This document shows positions 33,166 through 47,700 of a stretch of DNA of 64,000 nt, piece by piece. This stretch comes from Metaphire vulgaris. Its lineage: Eukaryota > Annelida > Clitellata > Crassiclitellata > Megascolecidae. Under the pieces are notes generated by a model that saw only the letters and a list, made by a program, of their open reading frames with translations, had not been told where the DNA came from and did not search any database. How positions within the stretch are numbered: the first letter of the stretch is position 1; each line of letters begins with the position of its first letter. The stretch is taken from assembly GCA_018105865.1 (NCBI GenBank), contig CM030836.1, positions 19,490,503-19,554,502 on the forward strand, given 5' to 3'. A program made the position numbers and the translations under genes.

Positions 33166-36100
33166 AAGTAACTTTCAAAACATGCGGTTGAATTTGCACA
33201 AATCCTGTGCATTATTAGCATTATGGAATAACGAGGGTTGTCTTGGATGAACCGTTTTAAATGCGGAAGGTGATGGCCTATGTTTGCAAAAGCGATTAAT
33301 ATCGATGTAGCGAAGAATGCTAAAGATAATGGCTCAATATGGTCCTTGGAATCGATCTCTAACAGGACGAAATAAGTTTCAAAACAGCGGTTGAATTTGC
33401 ACAAATCCTGTGCATTATTAGCATTATGGAATAACGAGGGTTGTCATGGATGAACCGTTTTAAATGCAGAAGATGATGGCCTATATTTGCAATAGCGATT
33501 GATATTGATGTACTAAAGGGTGCTAAAGATAGTGGCTCAATATGGTGTTTGAAATCGATCTCCAACAGCAGTGGCGGCTCCAGCGGTGGGGGGCCAAAAG
33601 AGCCCGTGCCCCCTATTGAGAGCCTGGCCCTCCAGTGGCCCTCCCAGTTGGGACCCTATGCTTAATGCTACATATATTAAACAACAAATGGCTGGCCCTC
33701 CATGAGTAGAAGTTGCCACCCCAACGGCTCTTCCCCCATTTGCCAAATCCTAGATCCGCCACTGTCCAACAGGACAAAGTAACTTTCAAGTATGCGGTTG
33801 GTGTTGCAAAAATCCTATGCATTATTAGCATTATGGAATAACGAGGGTTGTCTTGGATGAGCCGTTTTAAATGCGGAAGGTGATGGCCTATGTTTGCAAA
33901 AGCGATTAATATCGATGTAGCGAAGAATGCTAAAGATAATGGCTCAATATGGTCCTTGGATACGATCTCTAATAGGACGAAATAAGTTTCAAAACAGCGG
34001 TTGAATTTGCACAAATCCTGTGCATTATTAGCATTATGGAATAACGGGGTTGTCTTGGATGAGCCGTTTTAAATGCGGAAGGTGATGGCCTATGTTTGCA
34101 ATAGCGATTAATATCGATGTAGCGAAGAATGCTAAAGATAATGGCTCAATATGGTCCTTGGAATCGATCTCTAACAGGACGAAATAAGTTTCAAAAAAGC
34201 GGTTGAATTTGCACAAATCCTGTGCATTATTAGCATTATGGAATAACGAGGGTTGTCATGGATGAACCGTTTTAAATGCAGAAGATGATGGCCTATATTT
34301 GCAATAGCGATTGATATTGATGTACTAAAGGGTGCTAAAGATAGTGGCTCAATATGGTGTTTGAAATCGATCTCCAACAGCAGTGGCGGCTCCAGCGGGG
34401 GCCAAAAGAGCCCGTGCCCCCTATTGAGAGCCTGGCCCTCCAGTGGCCCTCCCAGTTGGGACCCTATACTTAATGCTACATACATTAAACAACAAATGGC
34501 TGGCCCTCCATGATTAGAAGTTGCCACCCCAACGGCTCTCCTCCCCATTTGCCAAATCCTAGATCCGCCACTGTCCAAGAGGACAAAGTAACTTTCATGT
34601 ATGAGGTTGGTGTTGCACAAATCCTATGCATTATTAGCATTATGGAATAACGAGGGTTGTCTTGGATGAGCCGTTTTAAATGCGGAAGGGGATGGCCTAT
34701 GTTTGCAATAGCGATTAATATCGATGTAGCGAAGAATGCTAAAGATAATGGCTCAATATGGTTCTTGGAATCGATCTCTAACAGGACGAAATAAGTTTCA
34801 AAAAAAGCGGTTGAATTTGCACAAATCCTGTGCATTATTAGCATTATGGAATAACGAGGGTTGTCTTGGATGAGCCGTTTTAAATGCGGAAGGTGATGGC
34901 CTATGTTTGCAATAGCGATTAATATCGATGTAGCGAAGAATGCTAAAGATAATGGCTCAATATGGTCCTTGGAATCGATCTCTAACAGGACGAAATAAGT
35001 TTCAAAAAAGCGGTTGAATTTGCACAAATCCTGTGCATTATTAGCATTATGGAATAACGAGGGTTGTCATGGATGAACCGTTTTAAATGCAGAAGATGAT
35101 GGCCTATATTTGCAATAGCGATTGATATTGATGTACTAAAGGGTGCTAAAGATAGTGGCTCAATATGGTGTTTGAAATCGATCTCCAACAGCAGTGGCGG
35201 CTCCAGCGGGGGGCCAAAGAGCCCGTGCCCCTATTGAGAGCCTGGCCCTCCAGTGGCCCTCCCAGTTGGGACCCTATACTTAATGCTACATACATTAAAC
35301 AACAAATGGCTGGCCCTCCATGAGTAGAAGTTGCCACCCCAACGGCTCTTCCCCATTTGCCAAATCCTAGATCCGCCACTGTCCAACAGGACAAAGTAAC
35401 TTTCAAGTATGCGGTTGGTGTTGCAAAAATCCTATGCATTATTAGCATTATGGAATAACGAGGGTTGTCTTGGATGAGCCGTTTTAAATGCGGAAGGTGA
35501 TGGCCTATGTTTGCAAAAGCGATTAATATCGATGTAGCGAAGAATGCTAAAGATAATGGCTCAATATGGTCCTTGGATACGATCTCTAATAGGACGAAAT
35601 AAGTTTCAAAACAGCGGTTGAATTTGCACAAATCCTGTGCATTATTAGCATTATGGAATAACGGGGGTTGTCTTGGATGAGCCGTTTTAAATGCGGAAGG
35701 TGATGGCCTATGTTTGCAATAGCGATTAATATCGATGTAGCGAAGAATGCTAAAGATAATGGCTCAATATGGTCCTTGGAATCGATCTCTAATAGGACGA
35801 AATAAGTTTCAAAAAGCGGTTGAATTTGCACAAATCCTGTGCATTATTAGCATTATGGAATAACGAGGGTTGTCATGGATGAACCGTTTTAAATGCAGAA
35901 GATGATGGCCTATATTTGCAATAGCGATTGATATTGATGTACTAAAGGGTGCTAAAGATAGTGGCTCAATATGGTGTTTGAAATCGATATCCAACAGCAG
36001 TGGCGGCTCCAGCGGGGGGGCCAAAAGAGCCCGTGCCCCTATTGAGAGCCTGGCCCTCCAGTGACCCTCCCAGTTGGGACCCTATACTTAATGCTACATA

Positions 36101-36244
36101 CATTAAACAACAAATGGCTGGCCCTCCATGAGTAGAAGTTGCCACCCCAACGGCTCTTCCCCCATTTGCCAAATCCTAGATCCGCCACTGTCCAACAGGA
36201 CAAAGTAACTTTCAAGTATGCGGTTGGTGTTGCACAAATCCTAT

Positions 36245-36447
36245 GCATTATTAGCATTATGGAATAACGAGGGTTGTCTTGGATGAGCCGTTTTAAATGC
36301 GGAAGGTGATGGCCTATGTTTGCAATAGCGATTAATATCGATGTAGCGAAGAATGCTAAAGATAATGGCTCAATATGGTCCTTGGAATCGATCTCTAACA
36401 GGACGAAATAAGTTTCAAAAAAGCGGTTGAATTTGCACAAATCCTGT
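36245..36447 (+). repeat. Representative type A monomer (203 bp)
   Basis: It runs from GCATTATTAGC to AATCCTGT and has no insert. Its segment GATCTCTAACAGGACGAAATAA is the empty-site counterpart of the MITE target in B. Confidence 0.9.
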
Positions 36448-36855
36448 GCATTATTAGCATTATGGAATAACGAGGGTTGTCATGGATGAACCGTTTTAAA
36501 TGCAGAAGATGATGGCCTATATTTGCAATAGCGATTGATATTGATGTACTAAAGGGTGCTAAAGATAGTGGCTCAATATGGTGTTTGAAATCGATCTCCA
36601 ACAGCAGTGGCGGCTCCAGCGGTGGGGGGGCCAAAAGAGCCCGTGCCCCCTATTGAGAGCCTGGCCCTCCAGTGGCCCTCCCAGTTGGGACCCTATGCTT
36701 AATGCTACATATATTAAACAACAAATGGCTGGCCCTCCATGAGTAGAAGTTGCCACCCCAACGGCTCTTCCCCCATTTGCCAAATCCTAGATCCGCCACT
36801 GTCCAACAGGACAAAGTAACTTTCAAGTATGCGGTTGGTGTTGCAAAAATCCTAT
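36448..36855 (+). repeat. Representative type B monomer with MITE (408 bp)
   Basis: The total is 408 bp. Removing the 197-bp MITE and one 8-bp duplication leaves exactly 203 bp, the A monomer length. Confidence 0.92.
36605..36801 (+). mobile_element. Representative hAT MITE inside monomer B
   Basis: The ends are CAGTGGCGGCTCCAG and CTAGATCCGCCACTG. The perfect 8-bp duplication TCCAACAG lies at 36597-36604 and 36802-36809. In some other B copies the right flank has mutated to TCCAAGAG. Confidence 0.93.
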
Positions 36856-38565
36856 GCATTATTAGCATTATGGAATAACGAGGGTTGTCTTGGATGAGCC
36901 GTTTTAAATGCGGAAGGTGATGGCCTATGTTTGCAAAAGCGATTAATATCGATGTAGCGAAGAATGCTAAAGATAATGGCTCAATATGGTTCTTGGAATC
37001 GATCTCTAATAGGACGAAAAAAGTTTCAAAACAGCGGTTGAATTTGCACAAATCCTGTGCATTATTAGCATTATGGAATAACGGGGGTTGTCTTGGATGA
37101 GCCGTTTTAAATGCGGAAGGTGATGGCCTATGTTTGCAATAGCGATTAATATCGATGTAGCGAAGAATGCTAAAGATGATGGCTCAATATGGTCCTTGGA
37201 ATCGATCTCTAATAGGACGAAATAAGTTTCAAAAAAGCGGTTGAATTTGCACAAATCCTGTGCATTATTAGCATTATGGAATAACGAGGGTTGTCATGGA
37301 TGAACCGTTTTAAATGCAGAAGATGATGGCCTATATTTGCAATAGCGATTGATATTGATGTACTAAAGGGTGCTAAAGATAGTGGCTCAATATGGTGTTT
37401 GAAATCGATATCCAACAGCAGTGGCGGCTCCAGCGGGGGGGCCAAAAGAGCCCGTGCCCCTATTGAGAGCCTGGCCCTCCAGTGACCCTCCCAGTTGGGA
37501 CCCTATACTTAATGCTACATACATTAAACAACAAATGGCTGGCCCTCCATGAGTAGAAGTTGCCACCCCAACGGCTAACCCCCCAATTTTCCAAATCCTA
37601 GATCCGCCACTGTCCAACAGGACAAAGTAACTTTCAAGTATGCGTTTGGTGTTGCACAAATCCTATGCATTATTAGCATTATGGAATCACGAGGGTTGTC
37701 TTGGATGAGCCGTTTTAAATGCGGAAGGGGATGGCCTATGTTTGCAATAGCGATTAATATCGATGTAGCGAAGAATGCTAAAGATAATGGCTCAATATGG
37801 TCCTTGGAATCGATCTCTAATAGGACGAAATAAGTTTCAAAATAGCGGTTGAATTTGCACAAATCCTGTGTATTATTAGCATTATGGAATAACGATGGTT
37901 GTCATGGATGAACCGTTTTAAATGCAGAAGATGATGGCCTATATTTGCAATAGCGATTGATATTGATGTACTAAAGGGTGCTAAAGATAGTGGCTCAATA
38001 TGGTGTTTGAAATCGATCTCCAACAGCAGTGGCGGCTCCAGCGGTGGGGGGGGCCAAAAGAGCCCGTGCCCCCTATTGAGAGCCTGGCCCTCCAGTGGCC
38101 CTCCCAGTTGGGACCCTATGCTTAATGCTACATATATTAAACAACAAATGGTTGGCCGTCCATGATTAGAAGTTGCCACCCCAACGGCTCTCCTTGCCAT
38201 TTGCCAAATAAAGAGGACAAAGTAACTTTCAAGTATGCGGTTGGTGTTGCAAAAATCCTATGTATTAATAACATTATGGAATAATGAGGGTTGTCTTGGA
38301 TGAACCGTTTTAAATGCGGAAGGTGATGGCCTATGTTTGCAAAAGCGATTAATATCGATGTAGCGAAGAATGCTAAAGATAATGGCTCAATATGGTGCTT
38401 GGAATCGATCTCTAACAGGACGAAATAAGTTTCAAAACAGCGGTTGAATTTGCACAAATCCTGTGCATTATTAGCATTATGGAATAACGAGGGTTGTCAT
38501 GGATGAACCGTTTTAAATGCAGAAGATGATGGCCTATGTTTGCAATAGCGATTGATATTGATGTA

Positions 38566-38720
38566 CTGTTTAGTGGCTCAATATGGTGTTTGATTAATAT
38601 CAGATGGCGGCTAAGCGGTGGGGCGAAGAAACAGTGGCCCTCCCAGTTGGGACCCTATGCTTAATGCTGATAATGGCTGGCAATGAGGCTCAATTCCCCT
38701 ATTTGCCAAATCCTAGATCC
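38566..38720. repeat. Scrambled satellite segment 3
   Basis: This shorter jumbled region has most of one MITE missing and pieces joined out of order. The neighbouring A monomer (38,740-38,960) also has several small indels. Confidence 0.75.
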
Positions 38721-41700
38721 GCCACTGTCCAACAGACAAAGTAAGTTTCAAGTATGCGGTTGGTGTTGCAAAAAATCCTGTGCATTATTAGCATTATGGA
38801 ATAACGAGGTTGTCTTGGATGAGCCGTTTTAAATGCGGAAGGTGATGGCCTATGTTTGCAAAAAACGATTAATATCGATGTAGCAAATGCTATATAATGG
38901 CTCAATATGGTCCTTGGAACGATCTCTAATAGGACGAAATAAGTTTCAAAAACAGCGGTTGAATTTGCATGAATCCTGTGCATTATTAGCATTATGGAAT
39001 AACGGGGTTGTCTTGGATGAGCCGTTTTAAATGCGGAAGGTGATGGCCTATGTTTGCAATAGCGATTAATATCGATGTAGCGAAGAATGCTAAAGATAAT
39101 GGCTCAATATGGTCCTTGGAATCGATCTCTAATAGGACGAAATAAGTTTCAAAAAGCGGTTGAATTTGCACAAATCCTGTGCATTATTAGCATTATGGAA
39201 TAACGAGGGTTGTCATGGATGAACCGTTTTAAATGCAGAAGATGATGGCCTATATTTGCAATAGCGATTGATATTGATGTACTAAAGGGTGCTAAAGATA
39301 GTGGCTCAATATGGTGTTTGAAATCGATCTCCAACAGCAGTGGCGGCTCCAGCGGGGGCCAAAAGAGCCCGTGCCCCTATTGAGAGCCTGGCCTCCAGTG
39401 ACCCTCCCAGTTGGGACCCTATACTTAATGCTACATACATTAAACAACAAATGGCTGGCCCTCCATGAGTAGAAGTTGCCACCCCAACGGCTAACCCCCC
39501 AATTTTCCAAATCCTAGATCCGCCGCTGTCCAACAGGACAAAGTAACTTTCAAGTATGCGTTTGGTGTTGCACAAATCCTATGCATTATTAGCATTATGG
39601 AATCACGAGGGTTGTCTTGGATGAGCCGTTTTAAATGCGGAAGGGGATGGCCTATGTTTGCAATAGCGATTAATATCGATGTAGCGAAGAATGCTAAAGA
39701 TAATGGCTCAATATGGTTCTTGGAATCGATCTCTAACAGGACGAAAAAAGTTTCAAAACAGCGGTTGAATTTGCACAAATCCTGTGCATTATTAGCATTA
39801 TGGAATAACGGGGATAGTCATGGATGAGCCGTTTTAAATGCGGAAGGTGATGGCCTATGTTTGCAATAGCGATTAATATCGATGTAGCGAAGAATGCTAA
39901 AGATAATGGCTCAATATGGTCCTTGGAATCGATCTCTAACAGGACGAAATAAGTTTCAAAAAAGCGGTTGAATTTGCACAAATCCTGTGCATTATTAGCA
40001 TTATGGAATAACGAGGGTTGTCATGGATGAACCGTTTTAAATGCAGAAGATGATGGCCTATATTTGCAATAGCGATTGATATTGATGTACTAAAGGGTGC
40101 TAAAGATAGTGGCTCAATATGGTGTTTGAAATCGATCTCCAACAGCAGTGGCGGCTCCAGCGGTGGGGGCCAAAAGAGCCCGTGCCCCCTATTGAGAGCC
40201 TGGCCCTCCAGTGGCCCTCCCAGTTGGGACCCTATGCTTAATGCTACATATATTAAACAACAAATGGCTGGCCCTCCATGAGTAGAAGTTGCCACCCCAA
40301 CGGCTCTCCTTGCCATTTGCCAAATCCTAGATCCGCCACTGTCCAAGAGGACAAAGTAACTTTCAAGTATGCGGTTGGTGTTGCAAAAATCCTATGTATT
40401 AATAACATTATGGAATAATGAGGTTGTCTTGGATGAGCCGTTTTAAATGCGGAAGGTGATGGCCTATGTTTGCAAAAAAGCGATTAATATCGATGTAGCG
40501 AAGAATGCTAAAGATAATGGCTCAATATGGTCCTTGGAATCGATCTCTAATAGGACGAAATAAGTTTCAAAAAGCGGTTGAATTTGCACAAATCCTGTGC
40601 ATTATTAGCATTATGGAATAACGGGGTTGTCTTGGATGAGCCGTTTTAAATGCGGAAGGTGATGGCCTATGTTTGCAATAGCGATTAATATCGATGTAGC
40701 GAAGAATGCTAAAGATAATGGCTCAATATGGTCCTTGGAATCGATCTCTAACAGGACGAAATAAGTTTCAAAAAGCGGTTGAATTTGCACAAATCCTGTG
40801 CATTATTAGCATTATGGAATAACGAGGGTTGTCATGGATGAACCGTTTTAAATGCAGAAGATGATGGCCTATATTTGCAATAGCGATTGATATTGATGTA
40901 CTAAAGGGTGCTAAAGATAGTGGCTCAATATGGTGTTTGAAATCGATCTCCAACAGCAGTGGCGGCTCCACCGGTGGGGCCAAAAAAGCCCGTGCCCCTA
41001 TTGAGAGCCTGGCCCTCCAGTGGCCCTCCCAGTTGGGACCCTATATCTAATGCTACATACATTAAACAACAAATGGCTGGCCCTCCATGAGTAGAAGTTG
41101 CCACCCCAACGGCTCTTCCCCATTTGCCAAATCCTAGATCCGCCACTGTCCAACAGGACAAAGTAACTTTCAAGTATGCGGTTGGTGTTGCAAAAATCCT
41201 ATGCATTATTAGCATTATGGAATAACGAGGGTTGTCTTGGATGAGCCGTTTTAAATGCGGAAGGTGATGGCCTATGTTTGCAATAGCGATTAATATCGAT
41301 GTAGCGAAGAATGCTAAAGATAATGGCTCAATATGGTCCTTGGAATCGATCTCTAATAGGACGAAATAAGTTTCAAAATAGCGGTTGAATTTGCACAAAT
41401 CCTGTGCATTATTAGCATTATGGAATAACGAGGGTTGTCATGGATGAACCGTTTTAAATGCAGAAGATGATGGCCTATATTTGCAATAGCGATTGATATT
41501 GATGTACTAAAGGGTGCTAAAGATAGTGGCTCAATATGGTGTTTGAAATCGATCTCCAACAGCAGTGGCGGCTCCAGCGGTGGGGCCAAAAAAGCCCGTG
41601 CCCCCTATTGAGAGCCTGGCCCTCCAGTGGCCCTCCCAGTTGGGACCCTATGCTTAATGCTATATATATAAACAACAAATGGCTGGCCCTCCATGAGTAG

Positions 41701-44700
41701 AAGTTGCCACCCCAACGACTCTTCCCTCATTTGCCAAATCCTAGATCCGCCACTGTCCAAGAGGACAAAGTAACTTTCAAGTATGCGGTTGGTGTTGCAA
41801 AAATCCTATGTATTAAATAGCATTATGGAATAATGAGGATTGTCTTGGATGAACCGTTTTAAATGCGGAAGGTGATGGCCTATGTTTGCAAAAGCGATTA
41901 ATATCGATGTAGCGAAGAATGCTAAAGATAATGGCTCAATATGGTCCTTGGAATCGATCTCTAACAGGACGAAATAAGTTTCAAAAAAGCGGTTGAATTT
42001 GCACAAATCCTGTGCATTATTAGCATTATGGAATAACGGGGGTTGTCTTGGATGAGCCGTTTTAAATGCGGAAGGTGATGGCCTATGTTTGCAATAGCGA
42101 TTAATATCGATGTAGCGAAGAATGCTAAAGATAATGGCTCAATATGGTCCTTGGAATCGATCTCTAACAGGACGAAATAAGTTTCAAAAAAGCGGTTGAA
42201 TTTGCACAAATCCTGTGCATTATTAGCATTATGGAATAACGAGGGTTGTCATGGATGAACCGTTTTAAATGCAGAAGATGATGGCCTATATTTGCAATAG
42301 CGATTGATATTGATGTACTAAAGGGTGCTAAAGATAGTGGCTCAATATGGTGTTTGAAATCGATCTCCAACAGCAGTGGCGGCTCCAGCGGTGGGGGGGG
42401 GCCAAAGAGCCCGTGCCCCCTATTGAGAGCCTGGCCCTCCAGTGGCCCTCCCAGTTGGGACCCTATGCTTAATGCTACATATATTAAACAACAAATGGCT
42501 GGCCCTCCATGAGTAGAAGTTGCCACCCCAACGGCTCTTCCCCATTTGCCAAATCCTAGATCCGCCACTGTCCAACAGGACAAAGTAACTTTCAAGTATG
42601 CGGTTGGTGTTGCAAAAATCCTATGCATTATTAGCATTATGGAATAACGAGGGTTGTCTTGGATGAGCCGTTTTAAATGCGGAAGGTGATGGCCTATGTT
42701 TGCAATAGCGATTAATATCGATGTAGCGAAGAATGCTAAAGATAATGGCTCAATATGGTCCTTGGAATCGATCTCTAATAGGACGAAATAAGTTTCAAAA
42801 AGCGGTTGAATTTGCACAAATCCTGTGCATTATTAGCATTATGGAATAACGAGGGTTGTCATGGATGAACCGTTTTAAATGCAGAAGATGATGGCCTATA
42901 TTTGCAATAGCGATTGATATTGATGTACTAAAGGGTGCTAAAGATAGTGGCTCAATATGGTGTTTGAAATCGATCTCCAACAGCAGTGGCGGCTCCAGCG
43001 GGGGGCCAAAAGAGCCCGTGCCCCTATTGAGAGCCTGGCCCTCCAGTGGCCCTCCCAGTTGGGACCCTATACTTAATGCTACATACATTAAACAACAAAT
43101 GGCTGGCCCTCCATGAGTAGAAGTTGCCACCCCAACGGCTCTTCCCCCATTTGCCAAATCCTAGATCCGCCACTGTCCAACAGGACAAAGTAACTTTCAA
43201 GTATGCGGTTGGTGTTGCACAAATCCTATGCATTATTAGCATTATGGAATAACGAGGGTTGTCTTGGATGAGCCGTTTTAAATGCGGAAGGTGATGGCCT
43301 ATGTTTGCAAAAGCGATTAATATCGATGTAGCGAAGAATGCTAAAGATAATGGCTCAATATGGTTCTTGGAATCGATCTCTAATAGAACGAAAAAAGTTT
43401 CAAAACAGCGGTTGAATTTGCACAAATCCTGTGCATTATTAGCATTATGGAATAACGGGGTTGTCTTGGATGAGCCGTTTTAAATGCGGAAGGTGATGGC
43501 CTATGTTTGCAATAGCGATTAATATCGATGTAGCGAAGAATGCTAAAGATAATGGCTCAATATGGTCCTTGGAATCGATCTTTAACAGGATGAAATAAGC
43601 TTCAAAAAGCGGTTGAATTTGCACAAATCCTGTGCATTATTAGCATTATGGAATAACGGGTGTTGTCATGGATGAACCGTTTTAAATTTAGAAGATGATG
43701 GCCTATATTTGCAATAGCGATTGATATTGATGTACTAAAGGGTGCTAAAGATAGTGGCTCAATATGGTGTTTGAAATCGATCTCCAAACAGCATTGGCGG
43801 CTCCACCGGAGGGGGCCAAAAGAGCCCGTGCCCCTATTGAGAGCCTGGCCCTCCAGTGGCCCTCCCAGTTGGGACCCTATACTTAATGCTACATATATTA
43901 AACAACAAATGGTTGGCCGACCATGATTAGAAGTTGCCACCCCAACGGCTCCCCTTCCCATTTGCCAAATCCTAGATCCGCCACTGTCCAAGAGGACAAA
44001 GTAACTTTCAAGTATGCGGTTGGTGTTGCACAAATCCTATGCATTATTAGCATTATGGAATAACGAGGGTTGTCTTGGATGAGCCGTTTTAAATGCGGAA
44101 GGTGATGGCCTATGTTTGCAATAGCGATTAATATCGATGTAGCGAAGAATGCTAAAGATAATGGCTCAATATGGTCCTTGGAATCGATCTCTAATAGGAC
44201 GAAATAAGTTTCAAAAAAGCGGTTGAATTTGCACAAATCCTGTGCATTATTAGCATTATGGAATAACGAGGGTTGTCATGGATGAACCGTTTTAAATGCA
44301 GAAGATGATGGCCTATATTTGCAATAGCGATTGATATTGATGTACTAAAGGGTGCTAAAGATAGTGGCTCCACATTCTGTCTGAAATCGATCTCCAAACA
44401 GCATTGGCGGCTCCACCGGGAGGACAGAAGGGCCCGTGCCCCCTATTGAGTGCCTGGCCCTCCAGTGGCCCTCCCAGTTGGGACCCTATACTTAATGCTA
44501 CATATATTAAACAACAAATGGTTGGCCGTCCATGATTAGAAGTTGCCACCCCAACGGCTCTCCTTGCCATTTGCCAAATCCTAGATCCGCCACTGTCCAA
44601 GAGGACAAAGTAACTTTCAAGTATGCGGTTGGTGTTGCAAAAATCTTATGTATTAATAGCATTATGGAATAATGAGGGTTGTCTTGGATGAACCGTTTTA

Positions 44701-47700
44701 AATGCGGAAGGTGATGGCCTATGTTTGCAATAGCGATTAATATCGATGTAGCGAAGAATGCTAAAGATAATGGCTCAATATGGTCCTTGGAATCGATCTC
44801 TAACAGGACGAAATAAGTTTCAAAAAGCGGTTGAATTTGCACAAATCCTGTGCATTATTAGCATTATGGAATAACGGGGGTTGTCATGGATGAAACGTTT
44901 TAAATGCAGAAGATGATGACTTATATTTACAATAGCGATTGATATTGATGTACTAAAGGGTGCTAAAGATAGTGGCTCAACATTCTGTCTGAAATCGATC
45001 TCCAAACAGCATTGGCGGCTCCACCGGGGGGCCAGAAGGGCCCGTGCCCCCTATTGAGTGCCTGGCCCTCCAGTGGCCCTCCCAGTTGGGACCCTATACT
45101 TAATGCTACATACATTAAACAACAAATGGTTGGCCCTCCATGATTAGAAGTTGCCACCCCAACGGCTCTCCTTCCCATTTGCCAAATCCTAGATCCGCCA
45201 CTGTCCAAGAGGACAAAGTAACTTTCAAGTATGCGGTTGATGTTGCAAAAATCCTATGCATTATTAGCATTATGGAATAATGAGGGTTGTCTTGGATGAG
45301 CCGTTTTAAATGCGGAAGGTGATGGCCTATGTTTGCAATAGCGATTAATATCGATGTAGCGAAGAATGCTAAAGATAATGGCTCAATATGGTCCTTGGAA
45401 TCGATCTCTAATAGGACGAAATAAGTTTCAAAAAAGCGGTTGAATTTGCACAAATCCTGTGCATTATTAGCATTATGGAATAACGGGGGTTGTCATGGAT
45501 GAACCGTTTTAAATGCAGAGGATGATGACCTATATTTGCAATAGCGATTGATATTGATGTACTAAAGGGTGCTAAAGATATTTTCTCAATATGGTGTTTG
45601 AAATCGATCTCCAACAGCAGTGGCGGCTCCAGCGGGGGGGGGGGCAAAAGAGCCCGTGCCCCTATTGAGAGCCTGGCCCTCCAGTGGTCCTCCCAGTTGG
45701 GACCCTATACTTAATGCTACATACAATAAACAACAAATGGCTGGCCCTCCATGAGTAGAAGTTGCCACCCCAACGGCTCTTCCCCCATTTGCCAAATCCT
45801 AGATCCGCCACTGTCCAACAGCACAAAGTAACTTTCAAGTATGCGGTTGGTGTTGCACAAATCCTATGCATTATTAGCATTATGGAATAACGAGGGTTGT
45901 CTTGGATGAGCCGTTTTAAATGCGGAAGGTGATGGCCTATGTTTGCAAAAGCGATTAATATCGATGTAGCGAAGAATGCTAAAGATAATGGCTCAATATG
46001 GTCCTTGGATACGATCTTTAACAGGACGAAATAACTTTCAAAAAAGCGGTTGAATTTGCACAAATCCTGTGCATAATTTGCATTATGGAATAACGAGGGT
46101 TGTCATGGATGAACCGTTTTAAATGCAGAAGATGATGGCCTATATTTGCAATAGCGATTGATATTGATGTACTAAAGGGTGCTAAAGATATTTTCTCAAT
46201 ATGGTGTTTGAAATCGATCTCCAGCAGCAGTGGCGGCTCCAGCGGGGGGCCAAAAGAGCCCGTGCCCCCTATTGAGTGCCTGGCCCTCCAGTGGCCCTCC
46301 CAGTTGGGACCCTATACTTAATGCTACATACATTAAACAACAAATGGCTGGCCCTCCATGAGTAGAAGTTGCCACCCCAACGGCTCTCCTTCCCATTTGC
46401 CAAATCCTAGATCCGCCACTGTCCATGAGGACAAAGTAACTTTCAAGTATGCGGTTGGTATTGCAAAAATACTATGTATTATTAGCATTATGGAAAAATG
46501 AGTTATGTTAAATGCGGAAGGTGATGGCCTATGTTTGCAATAGCGATTAATATCGATGTAGCGAAGAGTGCTAAAGATAATGGCTCAATATGGTCCTTGG
46601 ATACGATCTCTAATAGGACGAAATAAGTTTCAAAAAAGCGGTTGAATTTGCACAAATCCTGTGCATTATTAGCATTATGGAATAACGAGGGTTGTCATGG
46701 ATGAACCGTTTTAAATGCAGAAGATGATGGCCCATATTTGCAATAGCGATTGATATTGATGTACTAAAGGGTGCTAAAGATAGTGGCTCAATATGGTGTT
46801 TGAAATCGATCTCCAACAGCAGTGGCGGCTCCAGCTGGGGGGCCCAAAAGAGCCAGTGCCCCCTATTGAGAGCCTGGCCCTCCAGTGGCCCTCCCAGTTG
46901 GGACCCTATACTTAATGCTACATACATTAAACAACAAATGGCTGGCCCTCCATGCGTAGAAGTTGCCACCCCAACGGCTCTTCCCCCATTTGCCAAATCC
47001 TAGATCCGCCACTGTCCAACAGGACAAAGTAACTTTCAAGTATGCGGTTGGTGTTGCACAAATCCTGTGCATTATTAGCATTATGGAATAACGAGGGTTG
47101 TCTTGGATGAACCGTTTTAAATGCGGAAGGTGATGGCCTATTTTGCAATAGCGATTAATATCGATGTAGCGAAGAATGGTAAAGATAATGGCGCAATATG
47201 GTCCTTGGAATCGATCTCTAACAGGACGAAATAAGTTTCAAAAAAGCGGTTGAATTTGCACAAATCCTGTGCATTATTAGCATTATGGAATAACGAGGGT
47301 TGTCTTGGATGAACCGCTTTAAATGCGGAAGGTGATGGCCTATGTTTGCAATAGCGATTAATATCGATGTAGCGGAGAATGCTAAATATAATGGCTCAAT
47401 ATGGTCCTTGGATACGATCTCTAACAGGACGAAATAAGTTTCAAAAAAGCGGTTGAATTTGCACCGATCCTGTGCATTATTAGCATTATGGAATAACGAG
47501 GGTTGTCATGGATGAACCGTTTTAAATGCAGAAGATGATGGCCTATATTTGCAATAGCGATTGATATTGATGTACTAAAGGGTGCTAAAGATAGTGGCTC
47601 AATATGGTGTTTGAAATCGATCTCCAACAGCAGTGGCGGCTCCAGCTGGGGGGCCCAAAAGAGCCAGTGCCTCCTATTGAGAGCCTGGCCCTCCAGTGGC

